From contig NC_066515.1 in the NCBI RefSeq assembly GCF_024679095.1, positions 23,604,717-23,668,716 of the forward strand: 64,000 nucleotides of DNA, written 5' to 3'. The translations under genes were made by a program, and so were the position numbers. Of this stretch, positions 1 to 12,600 are shown piece by piece (the stretch's first letter is position 1; each line of letters opens with the position of its first letter). The notes below the pieces were generated by a model. That model was not told where the DNA came from. It made no database searches and saw only the letters and a list, made by a program, of their open reading frames with translations. Source of the stretch: Eriocheir sinensis (taxonomy: Eukaryota; Arthropoda; Malacostraca; Decapoda; Varunidae).

Positions 1-64
1 TGCGCAAGGAAGGGATAATTTTCGTTGCCCGACGCTGAACACCTTCTAATTTAGCAATATCCTT

Positions 65-68
<4 letters not shown>
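1..68 (-). mobile_element. CR1 LINE fragment at the left edge
   Basis: The first 68 bases match, almost base for base, part of the reverse-transcriptase C-terminal coding region of the CR1 copies at 7707-7770, 10662-10730 and 25268-25330. The fragment continues off the left edge. Its upstream (5') end, in minus orientation, stops exactly where a (GA)n tract begins. This is the same junction type seen in the larger copies. Confidence 0.85.

Positions 69-101
<33 letters not shown>
69..101. repeat. (GA)n microsatellite
   Basis: A pure GA dinucleotide run follows the CR1 fragment and precedes a short G-rich stretch. It lies just downstream of the SLC6 exon ending at 122, so it sits in an SLC6 intron. 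Confidence 0.95.
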
Positions 102-105
<4 letters not shown>

Positions 106-121
106 TGGGGGGTATACTCAC

Positions 122-3100
122 GCCGCTGTAGTGATTGACGAGGGTGACGATGTACTGCCCCTGTGGCGTGGTGTAGAGCAGCCCCACCAGGAAGCCCACC
201 ACGCACACGGACAGCGTGATCCAAACCTTGGTGACGTTCGGGTATCTGTCGCTGATGATGGTGATGATGACGTTATTGTAAGCCGCTGCGCTCCCCAGTC
301 CCAGCGTGAACATCATCAGGAAGAACATAGCCGAGAACAGCTGTAAACCAAAAGGTGCACACCTGGGTCATGTGTAGAGTGCGGTGATTAGAAACACCTG
401 CGCTCCTCGTGCAGGTGATATGGGGATGTGGGTTTTTTTACAAGCTAGTGGAGGAAAATTCCGCTGTTTTTGCCATGCGAATGTAAATATCATTATCATA
501 AAACAGATTCTACCAAGCAGAGCCAAAAAACATTGGGAAACCATAAACCCCATTCATGGAGCAACCCCTTGACGTGATGAGCAGGGCTGCGACCTTCAGG
601 GACATAGTAGGACCAAATAAATCACCAAACTCTAAGGTCCTATTAGTTGTAGCCTGACGAAGAATACTTTACACATCACAAGGTTATGAGCCATGGAAAC
701 GCGGGGCACTAGCTGTCTCCCTCCCAAAGATGCCTAGATATTTCAATTAACGGCCCCCAGTAACCGGTGGTGACGGAGTGCCTGGCTGCGGTCGTGATCA
801 GGGTGACTCCACAGCAAAGGATGCAAAGGATATCCGGGTTGATGGAGCCAGCCACCGTTAGTTACTGAACCTTCTCACCTACAATACGCGGACTTTGAAA
901 ATATGTTGATTTGTTGGAATTTATGGAAGAGCTGTCAAATATCAAATGGAATAATGGGAATCAGTGAAATGAGGAGCTTTAATGGGGAACAGGAAGTGTC
1001 AGGTATGTCTTTAAGTGAGGTGGTAAGCCTGAGAGCGGAAAGTCGGAACATGGAGTAGGAAGTCAGGACAAACGCTTGGTCGAATAATATCTGGTTCATG
1101 TAATATAAGTAAGCGTGCGTGGCATCCGTAACGCCTTGATAGCTTATACTGACCCCCCCCCAACACACACACACACATTCACAAAACCCATCATCACATT
1201 CATTAAATTTCTAACGAACACCCTTTAATCCGGTAGCTGCGGGGATCATGTTTCTTAAAGGCCCCTCTAAGCGGGAAAAATGAGAAAAAATCATCACTCA
1301 CGCAAACCATTTCACAATATATATCAACGCATTTGTCATCAGTTTATGCATCATCTCTTTTTGGGGGGGTTATACCATGGCAAAAATTTGGCCCCCGTCG
1401 CTGGTACACGGTAAAGCCACAAATTTGGCCAGTCCTTACTACCGGGTTAACACACAACAATACCCGTGCACCTCCATTGTTATTTTCTCCACCCCGAAAA
1501 CAGCATTTTAAACATTCACCATCACGTATACCTCATTAAATTCAAAGCACGTCGCACGCCTCTAACGTCCTACAACCAGCCTCAACAGGTGCCGGTATGA
1601 TCTTGGTATACACACATAGGAGCTTTTAAGATCATAGAAGAGTTTTTCATCGCTTTCTCCCATCACATTGCTAAACACTCATGCATGCCCTTTCACCACA
1701 GTCACCTTGCAATGCACCGCTTCAGACTTGTTCATACGTACCCGACCACATGCTATTCCTATAAATTGCTTATAATACATAACACTTCTTACTCCTCAAC
1801 CCACACCCTCGCACACCTTAACCGCACCCTTTAAGCCTTATCTCCTCCTTAGTTCCTCCTTCCATATATGACTAAATTCTTTCAGGAGGAGGAGAATCTT
1901 TATATTCGTCTGGAGCTAAATTTGATCAGTCTTTCGCCCTCTTCCTCTGCCTGCCTTTATTCGTGTTACCTTTGATTTGTCTCCTGTACTGTAAGAAATA
2001 TCAGACGAACCTGTGGCGCAAAAGTGAACTTGCCCAGTGCCTCGGGGTAACTGACGAAGGCGAGAGAAGTGCCGCCCCCCTTCACCACCTCGGACACCTC
2101 CACGCCCATCTCGTTTGCCAGGTGGCCCAGTATGGCGAAGGTGGTGATGCCGGCCAGCAGGGAGGTGAAGGTGTCGGCGAAGGAGATGATGGTGGCGTCC
2201 AGATGCACGTTGTTCCTGAAGTCGTTGTAGCTGGCGAGGGTCATGACGACGCCAAACCCGATGGTGAGACTGAAGAGGGCTTGGTCCACCGCCGCGTACC
2301 ACACCTGAAGAAGAGAAAGGATGACGTCCCTTACAGGTGATTATCGTCTAATACTCTGTTCGGGTTAACTTCGAAAATACGCCCCTCCCCCTCTGTAAGC
2401 GTATATCATCGGCCAATCAGAGGGCTTGGTCCACCGCCGCGCACCAAACCTGAACAAAAGAAAGGATGACGTCCCTTACAGGTGATTACCGTCTAATACT
2501 CTGTTCGGGTTACCTTCGAAAATAAGCCCCTCCCCCTTCTCCATTCTTCATTTCCGTCTTATACAAATATACTAGACACCTCCCAACGGGTGCTCCTCAA
2601 CACATACCCCCGGATTGAGCAGCATCTCCCAGCGCGGAGTGAGGAAGAACAGGATTCCCTCTAGTGACCCCGGCAGCGTCACTCCTCGGATGAGCATCGC
2701 CACGAGCACCACGTAGGGGAAGAGGGCAGTGAAGTAGGCTGCCCTTCCTGAGCTCCTGACGCCCCTGGCCTGCACTATGAAGACCAGTGCCCATGACAGC
2801 AGCAGGCAAAGGGAGAGGCGCCAATCCGGCATGCCAATGCCATTCCGGAACCCTTCAGGGTCCACCTTTAGCACCTCGTTGCTGAGTAAGGGAGAACGTA
2901 AAAGTACTTTATCTCCATTGCCATGATTTCCGGGTTTGAAACGGAAGGAAGGGGAGGAAAGAAATAAGAAAAGAGGAATGGGAAGGAAGGAAAGAAGGAA
3001 GGAAGTAAGAAGGGGAGAAAGGCAGAATACACTTAATACTGATAATTTTCTCTAATACTATGTCAACCAAGTTTTACTCAAGGCCGGTAGAATGTTTATC

Positions 3101-4071
3101 GGGAAACTTTACCCTTGAACCATCACAGAACACATAATGAATGGCTGATCAGAGAGTAACCAAGAAAATAAAACTCACACTAAATATTCTTCGGCGGCCG
3201 ATATTCCTCCTTGACTCCCTGATGTAGAGTTCGCAGTATAGGATGTGGAGTTCGAGGTAACATCCACACACATGCTGCTCGCCCAGGACCCACACACAAC
3301 CCAGGGCAACGTTGCACTGAAGGAGGCGAAGAAGTAGAAGACGCACATCTCCATTAGGGAAACGTAGAAGGTTGACACAGCCCACGTAGCGATGGCCTGT
3401 CCATACCCGATACCTGTGGGAATTACGTGCTCGGTGAATCAGGTGAGTTTGTAAGTGAGTAGGTTAAGGTTAATCATTCCCAGGACAAATTCCCCCTTTG
3501 ATGATGTCGCCCTAGATATGTCCTACCGCCCTGTTATGATAAAGCAGCAATGACAAGATCGGTTGGTAATTCATTGGAGCTGGGTTAGTGTTATACTGCT
3601 CTGGTCTACTGATCCTGGTGGGCATGTTTTGAATTAATTGTTATGTGATCGAGGTTGTTTAATTTGAGAAATGGTTCAAGGTGAATGGAGAGAAAGGAAA
3701 TGTCAGTGTCCAGGAGGTTAAAATGTCCAGGTGGGAATTAATGACCTGGGGGAAATGCTTGGAGGGGGGAGCTAATTAAGTTGACAGGTTATGTTGTGCC
3801 GTCACCACGCACCTCGGAAAGCAGGACAGATGCCCCACACCTCAACGGGGCCAGCTGAGGGAAACTGGCCAAGAATAAATTCGAGATAATACAGAGGCTT
3901 GCCGATAAACACCAGCACCAGGAGGTAAGGGATTAGGAACGCCCCCCCGCCGTTATCCAAGGCCACGAACGGAAACCTCCACACGTTCCCGACGCCGACA
4001 GCCATGGACACACACGACAGCAGGAACTCTCGCTTGTTGTTCCATTGCTCTCGCTTCGGCCCCGACGCCTC
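122..4071 (-). CDS. SLC6 sodium-dependent nutrient amino acid transporter (partial, 5 exons)
   Basis: This gene encodes a sodium-coupled neutral amino acid symporter of the plasma membrane, closest in appearance to arthropod NAT/SLC6 transporters. Five exons join in phase: 4071-3813, 3413-3179, 2881-2608, 2304-2011 and 340-122, about 427 residues. Every intron has a GT donor and AG acceptor on the minus strand. The first exon carries transmembrane segment 1 with the family motif [11 protein letters not shown] and then LGQF. The second carries GYGQAIATW and an extracellular loop with two NST glycosylation sequons. The third has the motif FPYVVLV followed by RGVTLPG. The fourth has the [13 protein letters not shown] segment and ASYN. 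The fifth covers about transmembrane segments 8-9. The N-terminus is not identified, and the last segments lie beyond the left edge. SLC6 proteins are usually 600-700 residues. The family call is firm; exact substrate cannot be read from sequence. Confidence 0.9.
341..2010 (-). other. SLC6 intron, no further gene seen
   Basis: This 1.67-kb stretch separates two in-phase SLC6 exons. It contains short low-complexity runs (for example a CA run near 1165) but no open frame that resembles a protein and no recognisable transposon. Confidence 0.6.
2274..2540. repeat. 145-bp tandem duplication across an SLC6 splice acceptor
   Basis: Bases 2274-2395 recur at 2419-2540 with a few substitutions, an offset of 145 bases. 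The duplicated block includes the first 31 coding bases of the SLC6 exon 2304-2011 together with its 3' splice site. The upstream copy keeps an AG acceptor but runs into an in-frame stop codon after about ten residues if used as exon. Confidence 0.85.
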
Positions 4072-5639
4072 CTGCCCAGCGAAAGGGATTGGATTACGTA
4101 GCCTCCCAGCGCCAGGAAACAAAGATCATGTAGGGCTAGAGCATACGTTTGAAGCTGTTACGAGCCAGTACACAAGAAGAAGCGAATAAATGATAAACAA
4201 CAACAACAACTAATGGACATGTGCTTTGAGGGCAGACCATGAATGTTTCTTCGGGTGTTAGTGATCCCGCCTTACATTTGGGGGCGTCTCGGCGGCTGAC
4301 GGTAGCGGGGGACTGCCATGTTGTCCTCCGGCGTCCTCGTCACCAACAAAGCTTCTGTTCACCACTCCCGGGCTGCTCCACCCTGAGCCGGCACTCTCTG
4401 GATCACTCGTCTGAACACACGAGAGTAGGTGACCAAGATGAGAGCTGGATCTGGGTCTTGCATAAAGTCATGTATACTACACGCAAAACAATGGTAAACA
4501 TGTTCAATAAATAAGATAAACAAAAAGGTGGATAGATGAACACATAAATGATGGAATGAATAGGCACATATATTAATGAAGAGGTTGATTAATAAATGGT
4601 ACAAAATGAAGGTATTTACAGTCAAAGTATTTCAGTAGAGCTATACAGAAATATGAGCAAACAGATTCAAACCACATTTTTGTTTTACAAGTGTTAATAG
4701 CACAAAAACTGTGTTAGATCGGCGTCGCATGACCCTCCAACACACCGCCAACAATTTAAATTATGCAACTAGGGGTCTGAAATGGAAAATGCCGAAAAGT
4801 AAAGATGGCGCCACTATAAACACTTGCCTGCGCCACAACGCGCTGGGGCCGACCATCAGGCCCTTCTATGAAGGCCCCACCAGCGCCACAGGCCAAGACG
4901 TAAAAAAAAAAAAAGAAAAAAAAAGCTGACTTTGTTTATAATGCCATGTTGTAGGAACAAATGTCATTATACAATGCCATGTCTACAGTGCATGGGTAAG
5001 CCGATAACAAAGGAGACGGCTCAAGGGCAACGAAAAGAGTGTAGAAAAAAAGCCCGCTACTCACCGCTCCCACAACAGACAAAAGTAAAGAGTGGCCAAA
5101 AGAGAAGTCAATTTCGGGTGCACATTTTTTTTTTCATCTCTCTCATCTGTATTATTATTATTTTTTTTACCAAGGAAGACCAAGAAAATGCCCTCTTCCT
5201 TGGTTTCTGTGCGGAATTGGACGGCAAGAGTGTTAAGCACGCAAGTGTTCGAGAGCAATCAAGGGACCTTAGCTAGTGAGATAAAGCTATCTGAGTATTA
5301 AGTATAGGGTACATAGGATACATAGGATACATAGGAAGAACAGACACCAGAAGACCTATCGGTCTATGGCGAGGGTGTCTGTTTACTACCGCTACTACTA
5401 GTAATCTACGTGTGGTAGAACAGGACAGAAAAAATGAAGGCTCCTCCCCACCCACCTCTCCCTCCGGAAACGTGCCGGCAGACACACAACTGTGAGGAGC
5501 GACGAGGCAATCATTTTAAATTGCTGGCGCATTAGAATGGCGTGGATGGGTGAATATCAGAGAAAAGTATATACATTCACTTTATATTTCGTTATCCTCA
5601 CTCGCGATGGAAGAAATTTCATTTTCATTTTTCATTTCT
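4072..5639. other. Non-coding stretch upstream of the SLC6 exons
   Basis: No gene was identified. The stretch has A-rich and T-rich tracts near 4900-4925 and 5125-5170, and a small tandem repeat of about nine bases at 5308-5333. The SLC6 N-terminal exon should lie somewhere upstream of 4071, but no candidate that joins in phase was found. Confidence 0.5.
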
Positions 5640-6335
5640 AGAGGACCCGCAGAGGGACACTCTCGGGTGGCATGATATGCGAGGGTTGTGCGGGGGATTC
5701 AAGGGGCCAGGACAGGATTAGGATAAAGGTTTGGATGAAGAAAGGTATTGGGATATGGTGAAGGGCCAGGATTAGGGAGATAATGATTGATGATCCTATT
5801 CCCAAATGTGTCCAGAGTGGGACTATTAACTACATAAAATGGGAGATGATTCCACTCTTGGATGCTGCGGGGAAAGAATGAATATTTGAATATACTTGTG
5901 TTAGTCTGGTAAGTGTGGTATTTAAGGATGTGGCTGCCTCTAGTGGATCGTGTACTTGTCAGGTGTAAATAAGTGTCTTTATTTATGTCTACTAAATTGT
6001 TTGTGATTTTATATAGCATTTGTTGGCTGTGTATTTGTCTTCGTGTTGCTAATGGCTCTAGTTTTATGTCTTGTTTAAGCAGTGACTGATGTAGTGTGTC
6101 TGTAATCACGTCTGGCCCATTTTGCAGCTTTATTTTGTATAGCCTCTAATTTATTTATGTTATTGTTGGTGTGTGTCGGGTCATAATATTCTAGGACATG
6201 TGTGGCCGAACGAGTGTCTTATATGCAAGAATTTTGATGTTTGTGTTACACCTGCTAAGGTTCCTACGCAGGAACCCCAGGGCTCTGTGAGCATTAAAAC
6301 TATAATCACAAAGAAAGTAAATAAATGATAACTAA
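5640..6335 (-). pseudogene. Truncated non-LTR retrotransposon, reverse transcriptase C-terminus
   Basis: The minus strand encodes a run typical of LINE ORF2 C-termini: NAHRALGFLRRNL, then LVRPH, NKLEAIQNKAAKWARRDY, and finally SFFPRSIQEWNHLPF. A stop codon after LVRPH and a frameshift near 6110 break the frame. Only the region after the catalytic core is present, so this is a 5'-truncated dead copy. It is a different family from the CR1 copies that follow. Confidence 0.8.
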
Positions 6336-7239
6336 ATATATGACACAATAATAGCAACAACAAGTGATATCCCCGCCGCGCAGAGCTTAAAATGAATAAC
6401 GGGAGAAGAGAAACATTACTGATTTATGTCTCCGGGTAAATCGGTCACGCATTTTTTTAAAGCTGAAACCATACACAGATTGAGGACGCTTCGAAGGTGG
6501 GCACAAGCAAGACAGAAGTAGCTAGAGTCGCAGGAAAAAATAAACCTAGAAAATTATACCGAAATGTAGATATCTAAATAGGCCAGGGGACGATGGTGAA
6601 GGGAATGCAATAATAAGATTGGAAGTTAACAGTCAACTTTCGTTCGCTATTATTTCTGAATGAATGAGGAGGAGTAAAGCAGAATATGAGTTAACCATAC
6701 ACCAAAGCAAAGATGTAGGCGTTTACATTCTTAACGAAGTAGCTAAACTGTATATCAAATGCCTGCAATGGTTCATAGAGACTGGAAAAAAAGTCATTAT
6801 AGAAATCACAAAATAAGATGAGATGTTAAGAACTTCCGACTAGTTAGCTTAAATCTGCAAAATCGACCGAATACTCTAAATAATTATGAGTGGCTTTTAT
6901 GCACCGTGAGAAAATAATTGCCTCAGTTAAAGCCATGCAACGGTCAACGGTGCATGCATAAAGATGTTGCAAAATATGATATACTGTATAGAGACAGAAC
7001 GGCAACCATCAAACTCCTCAAGAAAAGTGAGAAATTTTCAACTAAGAAAGGCGTTAGCATAGCCGTAACCAGACGAGGCGAACACAGCCCTGCTTGAATG
7101 TTTTTAGCCTCAGCACCAAATAAAACAATTGCACAGGGGTGGATTGAGCAGATTACGAAAGGAGGGAAATGGGAAAGGAAATACCAGACGAGGTGGCAGT
7201 TTCGTCTGGCTTAAAGTGGTTACCAGCATGGCATTTGAA
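6336..7239. other. Non-coding, AT-rich
   Basis: No protein-like frame, repeat family or RNA gene was recognised in this interval. Confidence 0.5.
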
Positions 7240-7247
7240 AGAGAGAG

Positions 7248-10177
7248 ATTTACATAGATTTACATAGAAAATCAGACCACACAGACCCCATGGTCCAGAC
7301 TTGGTGGTCTGTCCTTAAACCTAAGTGATTTTACATTAATCAGAAGACTCCAAAACGTTGCATTTCTACTCTAGTTGATATTAAGTTGAAGGAAGTGACG
7401 GTCGAGCTTATTTTTGAAGGAGTCAATCGTGTTACACTGGACCACTGACGGTGGAAGCTTATTCCATTCTCGCACTACAACGTTGGTGAAGAAAAATTTG
7501 GTGCAGTCTGAATTTACTTGTCTACATCTGAGTTTTACGCCATTGTTCCTCGTGCGCAAAGTGTCATCGATCATAAACAATGTTGATCTGTCTACATTCG
7601 TGAAACCATTAAGTATTTTAAAACATTCGATCAGTTTTCCTCGAGGCGACGTTTCTCAAGAGAGAACATGTTAAGGGTAGAAAGCCTTTCTTCGTAGGAT
7701 TTGTTGCGCAAGGAAGGGATCATTTTCGTTGCCCGTCGCTGAACACCTTCTAATTTAGCAATATCCTTTGCATGGTGGGGAGACCAAAACTGTACCGCAT
7801 ATTCAAGTGGGGTCTGACTAAACTGTTGTAGAGCGAGTATTACATCTTTATTCTTGAATACAAAGTTTCTTTTAATGAAGCCCAACATTCTGTTCGCTTT
7901 ATTTGCTGCATCGATGCATTGCTGTGAGAATTTGAGGTTTGACGCGATTTTGACCCCAAGTCTTTGACGCATTGAACGCTTTTGAGTTTAACGCCGCGCA
8001 TTTCGTATTCGAACTTCTTATTCCTCGTTCCAACTTGAAGGACCTGGCACTTGTCTACGTTAAAGGGCATCTCCCATCTATCCGACCAAGCTGAAATTTT
8101 GTGCAAATCCTCTTGGAGGCTTTGCCTGTCTTCGTCAGTGAGAACCGAGTTGCCAATCTTTGTGTCGTCTGCAAATTTACTAATGCGGTTATTGAGTCCA
8201 ACATCCACGTCGTTGATGTAAATAATGAAGAGCACTGGGCCAAGGACCGAGCCCTGAGGGACGCCACTAGTGACAGGCGCCCACTCTGAGTTAAATCCGT
8301 CAATCACTACTCTTTGTTGCCTGTTGCTCAACCAATTCGCGATCCATTGGTTTACTTGACCGTCAATACCTATTTGCTTTAATTTGTAAAGTAATTTATG
8401 ATGCGGGACTTTATCAAACGCTTTCTGGAAATCAAGATAGACTACGTCCAGTGATTTGGTTACGTCATAAACAGTGAAGAGGTCGTTATAAAAGGTTAAT
8501 AGGTTTGATAGGCAGGATCTTTTGTTTCGGAAGCCATGTTGTGAGTCCCCAATCAATGAGTGGCTTTCAAGGTAATTCACAATTTTGTCTCTAATTATGC
8601 CCTCAAGTAGCTTACCTACAACCGAAGTTAGACTAATGGGCCTGTAATTACCTGGTGCTTTTTTGTCTCCTTTCTTGAAAATCGGTGTCACGTTAGCCTT
8701 TTTCCAATCTGAAGGTACGATGCCTTGTCGCAAGGACATATTGAATACGGTTGTGAGGGAGGAGTATTTCGCTCTTTGTTTCTTTCAGCAGAGTTGGATA
8801 TACTTTGTCAGGTCCAGGACTTTTATTTGTTTTAAGTGAATGGAGAGCTTTAAGGACTTCATCGGTTGTTATTTCAAAATTAGGCAATGCATGCTCGAGA
8901 TTTACAATAGTACTGGTGTTGGTGGTAGCGAGGAAGACTGTTAGTATTAAACACCGAGGAAAAGTAATTGTTTAAGAGGTTTGCAATGTGTTGGCTGTCA
9001 GTCACTAGTGCACCGTCGCTGTTTGTTAAAGGTCCAATACCACTTTTGATCGCCTTTCTGTTGTTTATGTAACTGAAGAAAGATTTCGGATTATTTTTAC
9101 AGTTGGCTGCAATATTTTCTTCGTATCTACGCTTTGCCTGACCTACTAGTCTTTTTACTCGTCGCCTGGCATCATTATAAAGTCTAATGTTTTCGGGCGT
9201 GCTTTGTTCTTTCTTTAACCTGTAAAACAATTTTCTCATTGACTGATCGTTTAATTTCGCTATTAAACCACGGTGGGCTTTTATTAGTGTTAATTCGCTT
9301 CTCGCACCAGGGGACGAATGTGTTCTGCTGAGTGAGTAAGTTATTTTTTTAGCCAGGCTTCCTCTACGTTGCCGTCATCTGATAGTTGTATTTCTGTTAG
9401 TTTTTGTCGGATTTCTACGAAGTTAGCTCTTTTGAAATTGGGCACCTTTACTTTATTTTCAGTCACTGATGATTGAGCTTTAATGTCGACGCGCACTAAT
9501 TTATGATCGCAAGAACCGAGGTGTTCTCCTACCGTGACACTACTGATTAGGTTATCTTGGGTCGTTATAACAAGGTCGAGTATATTATTTTGTCGAGTTG
9601 GCTCAGAAACCATTTGGCTTAGATAATTTTCTTCTAGAAATTCGATCATTCTATGTGACTCGCCTTCTGTACCTGACAGTGTCGCCCAGTCGATATGGGG
9701 AGGTTAAAGTCTCCTATCAGTGAGTCGCTGTTATTAAGTGACTGCCTTAAGACGCTGTACATTTCAAGGTCGTCATCGAGTGATTGCCCGGGAGGTCTGT
9801 AGGTGACAGATATATTTAAGTTGACTTTTGCAATGTTTACTCGCACGCACAAATGTTCAACGTTACTGTTTCCCGGTGTTTTGTCAGTGGGTTGCAAATA
9901 GCTTTTGACATAAAGGGCGACGCCACCACCTCTACGGTTTACACGATCTTTGTTGAAGAGTCTGTAGCCATCTATGTTGTATTCGTAACTTAAATCAATA
10001 TTTGTGGTGTCGATAAATTTTTCTGTTATAGCAATTATGTCAAAATTTTCGGTTAACGCAAGACATCTCAGTTCATCAAATTTGTTTCTTAGGCTACGCG
10101 CATTGAAACTAAGGATTTTTAAGTTATCTAGAGGCTTAGTAATAGAAGTGGTGGTACTTGCGGGATCACGGTTACGG
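7248..10177 (-). mobile_element. CR1-clade LINE, copy 1 (ORF2 nearly complete, frameshifted)
   Basis: This copy runs right to left. The order is an AP-type endonuclease (about 10130-9340, with SFNARSLRNKFDEL-like and GDFNLP motifs), a linker (9239-8880), the reverse transcriptase (8890-8000, with DFQKAFDKVPH, SGVPQGSVLGP and FADDTKIG) and a C-terminal domain ending at 7371. Several frameshifts separate the open pieces, so it cannot make a full protein. The order and motifs match vertebrate CR1 ORF2. The 3' end has a duplicated ten-base unit resembling the CR1 octamer tail. The element lies between a short (GA)n at 7240-7247 and a longer one at 10178-10202. Confidence 0.9.
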
Positions 10178-10202
10178 GAGAGAGAGAGAGAGAGAGAGAG
10201 AG
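10178..10202. repeat. (GA)n tract between two CR1 copies
   Basis: A pure GA run separates the 5' end of CR1 copy 1 from the 3' end of CR1 copy 2. No other sequence lies between the two elements. Confidence 0.95.
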
Positions 10203-12066
10203 AATTACATAGAATTACATAAAAAATCAGACCACACAGACCCCATGGTCCAGACTAGGTGGTCTGTCCTTAAATCTTAGTGATTCTACATTAATCAGAT
10301 GGCTCCAAAACGTTGCTTTTCTACTCTAGTTAATATTAAGTTGAAGGAAGTGACGGTCGAGCTTGTTTTTAAAGGAGTCAATCGTGTTACACTGGACCAT
10401 TGATGGTGGGAGCTTAATCCATTCTCGCACTACAACGTTGGTGAAGAAAAATTTGGTGCAGTCTGAATTTACTTGTCTACATTTGAGTTTTATGCCATTG
10501 TTCCTCGTTCGCAAAGTGTCATCGATCATAAACAATTTTGTTCTGTCTACATTCGTGAAACCATTAAGTATTTCAAAACATTCGATCAGTTTTCCTCGGA
10601 GGCGACGTTTCTCAAGAGAGAACATGTTAAGGGTGGAAAGCCTTTCTTCGTAGGATTTGTTGCGCAAGGAAGGGATCATTTTTGTTGCTCGACGCTGAAC
10701 ACCTTCTAATTTAGCAATGTCCTTTGCATGGTGGGGAGACCAAAACTGTACCGCATATTCCAAGTGGGGTCTGACTAAACTATTGTAGAGCGGAAGTATT
10801 ACATCTTTATTCTTGAATAAAAAGTTTATTTTAATGAAGCCCAACATTCTGTTCGCTTTATTTGCTGCATCGATGCATTGATGTGAGAATTTGAGGTTTG
10901 ACGCGATTTTGACCCCCAGGTCCTTAACACATTGAACGCTTGTGAGTTTAGCGCCGCGCATTTCGTAATCGAACTTTTTATTTTTTGTTCCAACTTGAAG
11001 GACCTGGCACTTGTCTACGTTAAAGGGCATCTCCCATTTATCCGACCAAGCTGAAATTTTGTGCAAATCCTCTTGGAGGCTTTGCCTGTCTTCGTCAGTG
11101 AGAACCGAGTTACCAATCTTTGTGTCGTCTGCAAATTTACTTATGCGATTATTGAGTCCAACATCCACATCACTGATGTAAATAATGAAGAGCACTGGGC
11201 CAAGAACCGAGCCCTGAAGGACGCCACTAGTGACCGGCGCCCACTCTGAGATAAATCCGTCAATCACAACTCTTTGTTGTCTGTTGCTCAACTAATTCGC
11301 GATCCATTGGTTTACTTGACCGTCAATGCCTATTTGCTTTAATATATAAAGTAATTTACGATGTGGGACTTTATCAAACGCTTTCTGGAAATCAAGATAG
11401 ACTACGTCCAATGATTTGGTTACGTCATAAACTGAGAAGAGATCGTTATAAAAGGTCAGTAGGTTTGACAGGCAGGATCTTTTGTTACGGAAGCCATGTT
11501 GTGAATCCCCAATTAATGAGTGACTTTCGAGGTAACTCACAATTTTGTCTCTAATTATGCTCTCGAGTAGCTTACCTACAATTGAAGTTAGACTAATAGG
11601 TCGGTAGTTACCTGGTATTTTTTTGTCTCCTTTCTTAAAAATCGGTGTCACGTTAGCCTTTTTCCAATCCGAAGGGACGATGCCTTGTCGCAAGGACATA
11701 TTGAATACGGTAGTGAGGGAGGAGAGTATTTCGCTCTTTGTTTCTTTAAGCAGTATAGGATATACTTTGTCGGGTCCGGGACTTTTATTTGTTTTAAGTG
11801 AATGGAGAGCTTTAAGGACTTCATCGGTTGTTATTTCAAAATTAGGCAATGCATGCTCGAGATTTACAATAGTACTGGTGTTGGTGGTAGTGGGAGGAAG
11901 ACTGTTAGTATTAAACACTGAGGAAAAGTAATTGTTTAAGAGGTTTGCAATGTGTTGGCTGTCAGTCACTAGTGCACCGTCGCTGTTTGTTAAAGGTCCA
12001 ATACCACTTTTGATCGCCTTTCTGTTGTTTATGTAACTGAAGAAAGATTTCTGATTATTTTTACAG
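10203..12066 (-). mobile_element. CR1-clade LINE, copy 2 (5'-truncated)
   Basis: This is the same family and orientation as copy 1. It keeps the 3' tail (10203-10330), the ORF2 C-terminus and the reverse transcriptase in two open blocks, 11291-10326 and 11969-11292, split by a single stop near 11290. FADDTKIG is intact. The endonuclease is missing because the copy is truncated in the linker at about 12066, where a (GA)n run of about 17 bases begins. Confidence 0.9.
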
Positions 12067-12109
12067 AGAGAGAGAGAGAGAGGTCCATTAATTAAAAGTC
12101 ATATGGAAA

Positions 12110-12600
12110 GTTAAAAAGAAAATAGCTGAGAAAGGCGTTAGACAAGGTGACAAAGCTCCAACATTATTTACAGTTTGCTCAAAGTATTTAACATTTGGAA
12201 TAAAAAAAAAAGATAGGAATTAAGAAAAAAGCGGAGAATACCATTTTACTAAGTGATTCTAGGAAAAACTTACAAAGAATGATCCAGGAACTCCATAGTG
12301 AGAGGCTAAAAACTGATCTGAAGATGAATATAAAGAAAATTAAGGTTGATAATCAGTATATACCGAGACATCGCATCATGATAGGGAAGAAAAAAATACT
12401 GAATTTACAGATACTGCAAATCACAATCCTTGGACGTATTGGGATTCTGGTCAGGTGTGAGGGACTGGCAGTGACATACGAACACAATGACGGAGATATG
12501 AAAGGGAGATTAGGGGCGTGTGGAAGGAAAGGTGTAAGAGGTGGTTACGTGGACCTCCATAACTTAGGTGACGTTAAGATAAGTTCGAGATGCAGTTGAT
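12110..12600 (+). pseudogene. Decayed LINE reverse-transcriptase remnant, RTE-like
   Basis: The plus strand contains degraded matches in a consistent order: AEKGVRQGDKAPTLFT near 12130, then KTDLKMNIKKIKV at about 12308-12350. These resemble the KGVRQGD and GLKMN..KTKV blocks of RTE-type reverse transcriptases. Stops and deletions lie between them, and the FADD region appears lost. The identification is by motif order only. Confidence 0.5.

Noticed and set aside
4280..4332. Possible first coding exon of the SLC6 gene on the minus strand, ATG near 4322 with a donor near 4285
   Set aside because: The donor leaves two extra bases while the next exon at 4071 needs phase 0, so the join would shift the frame.
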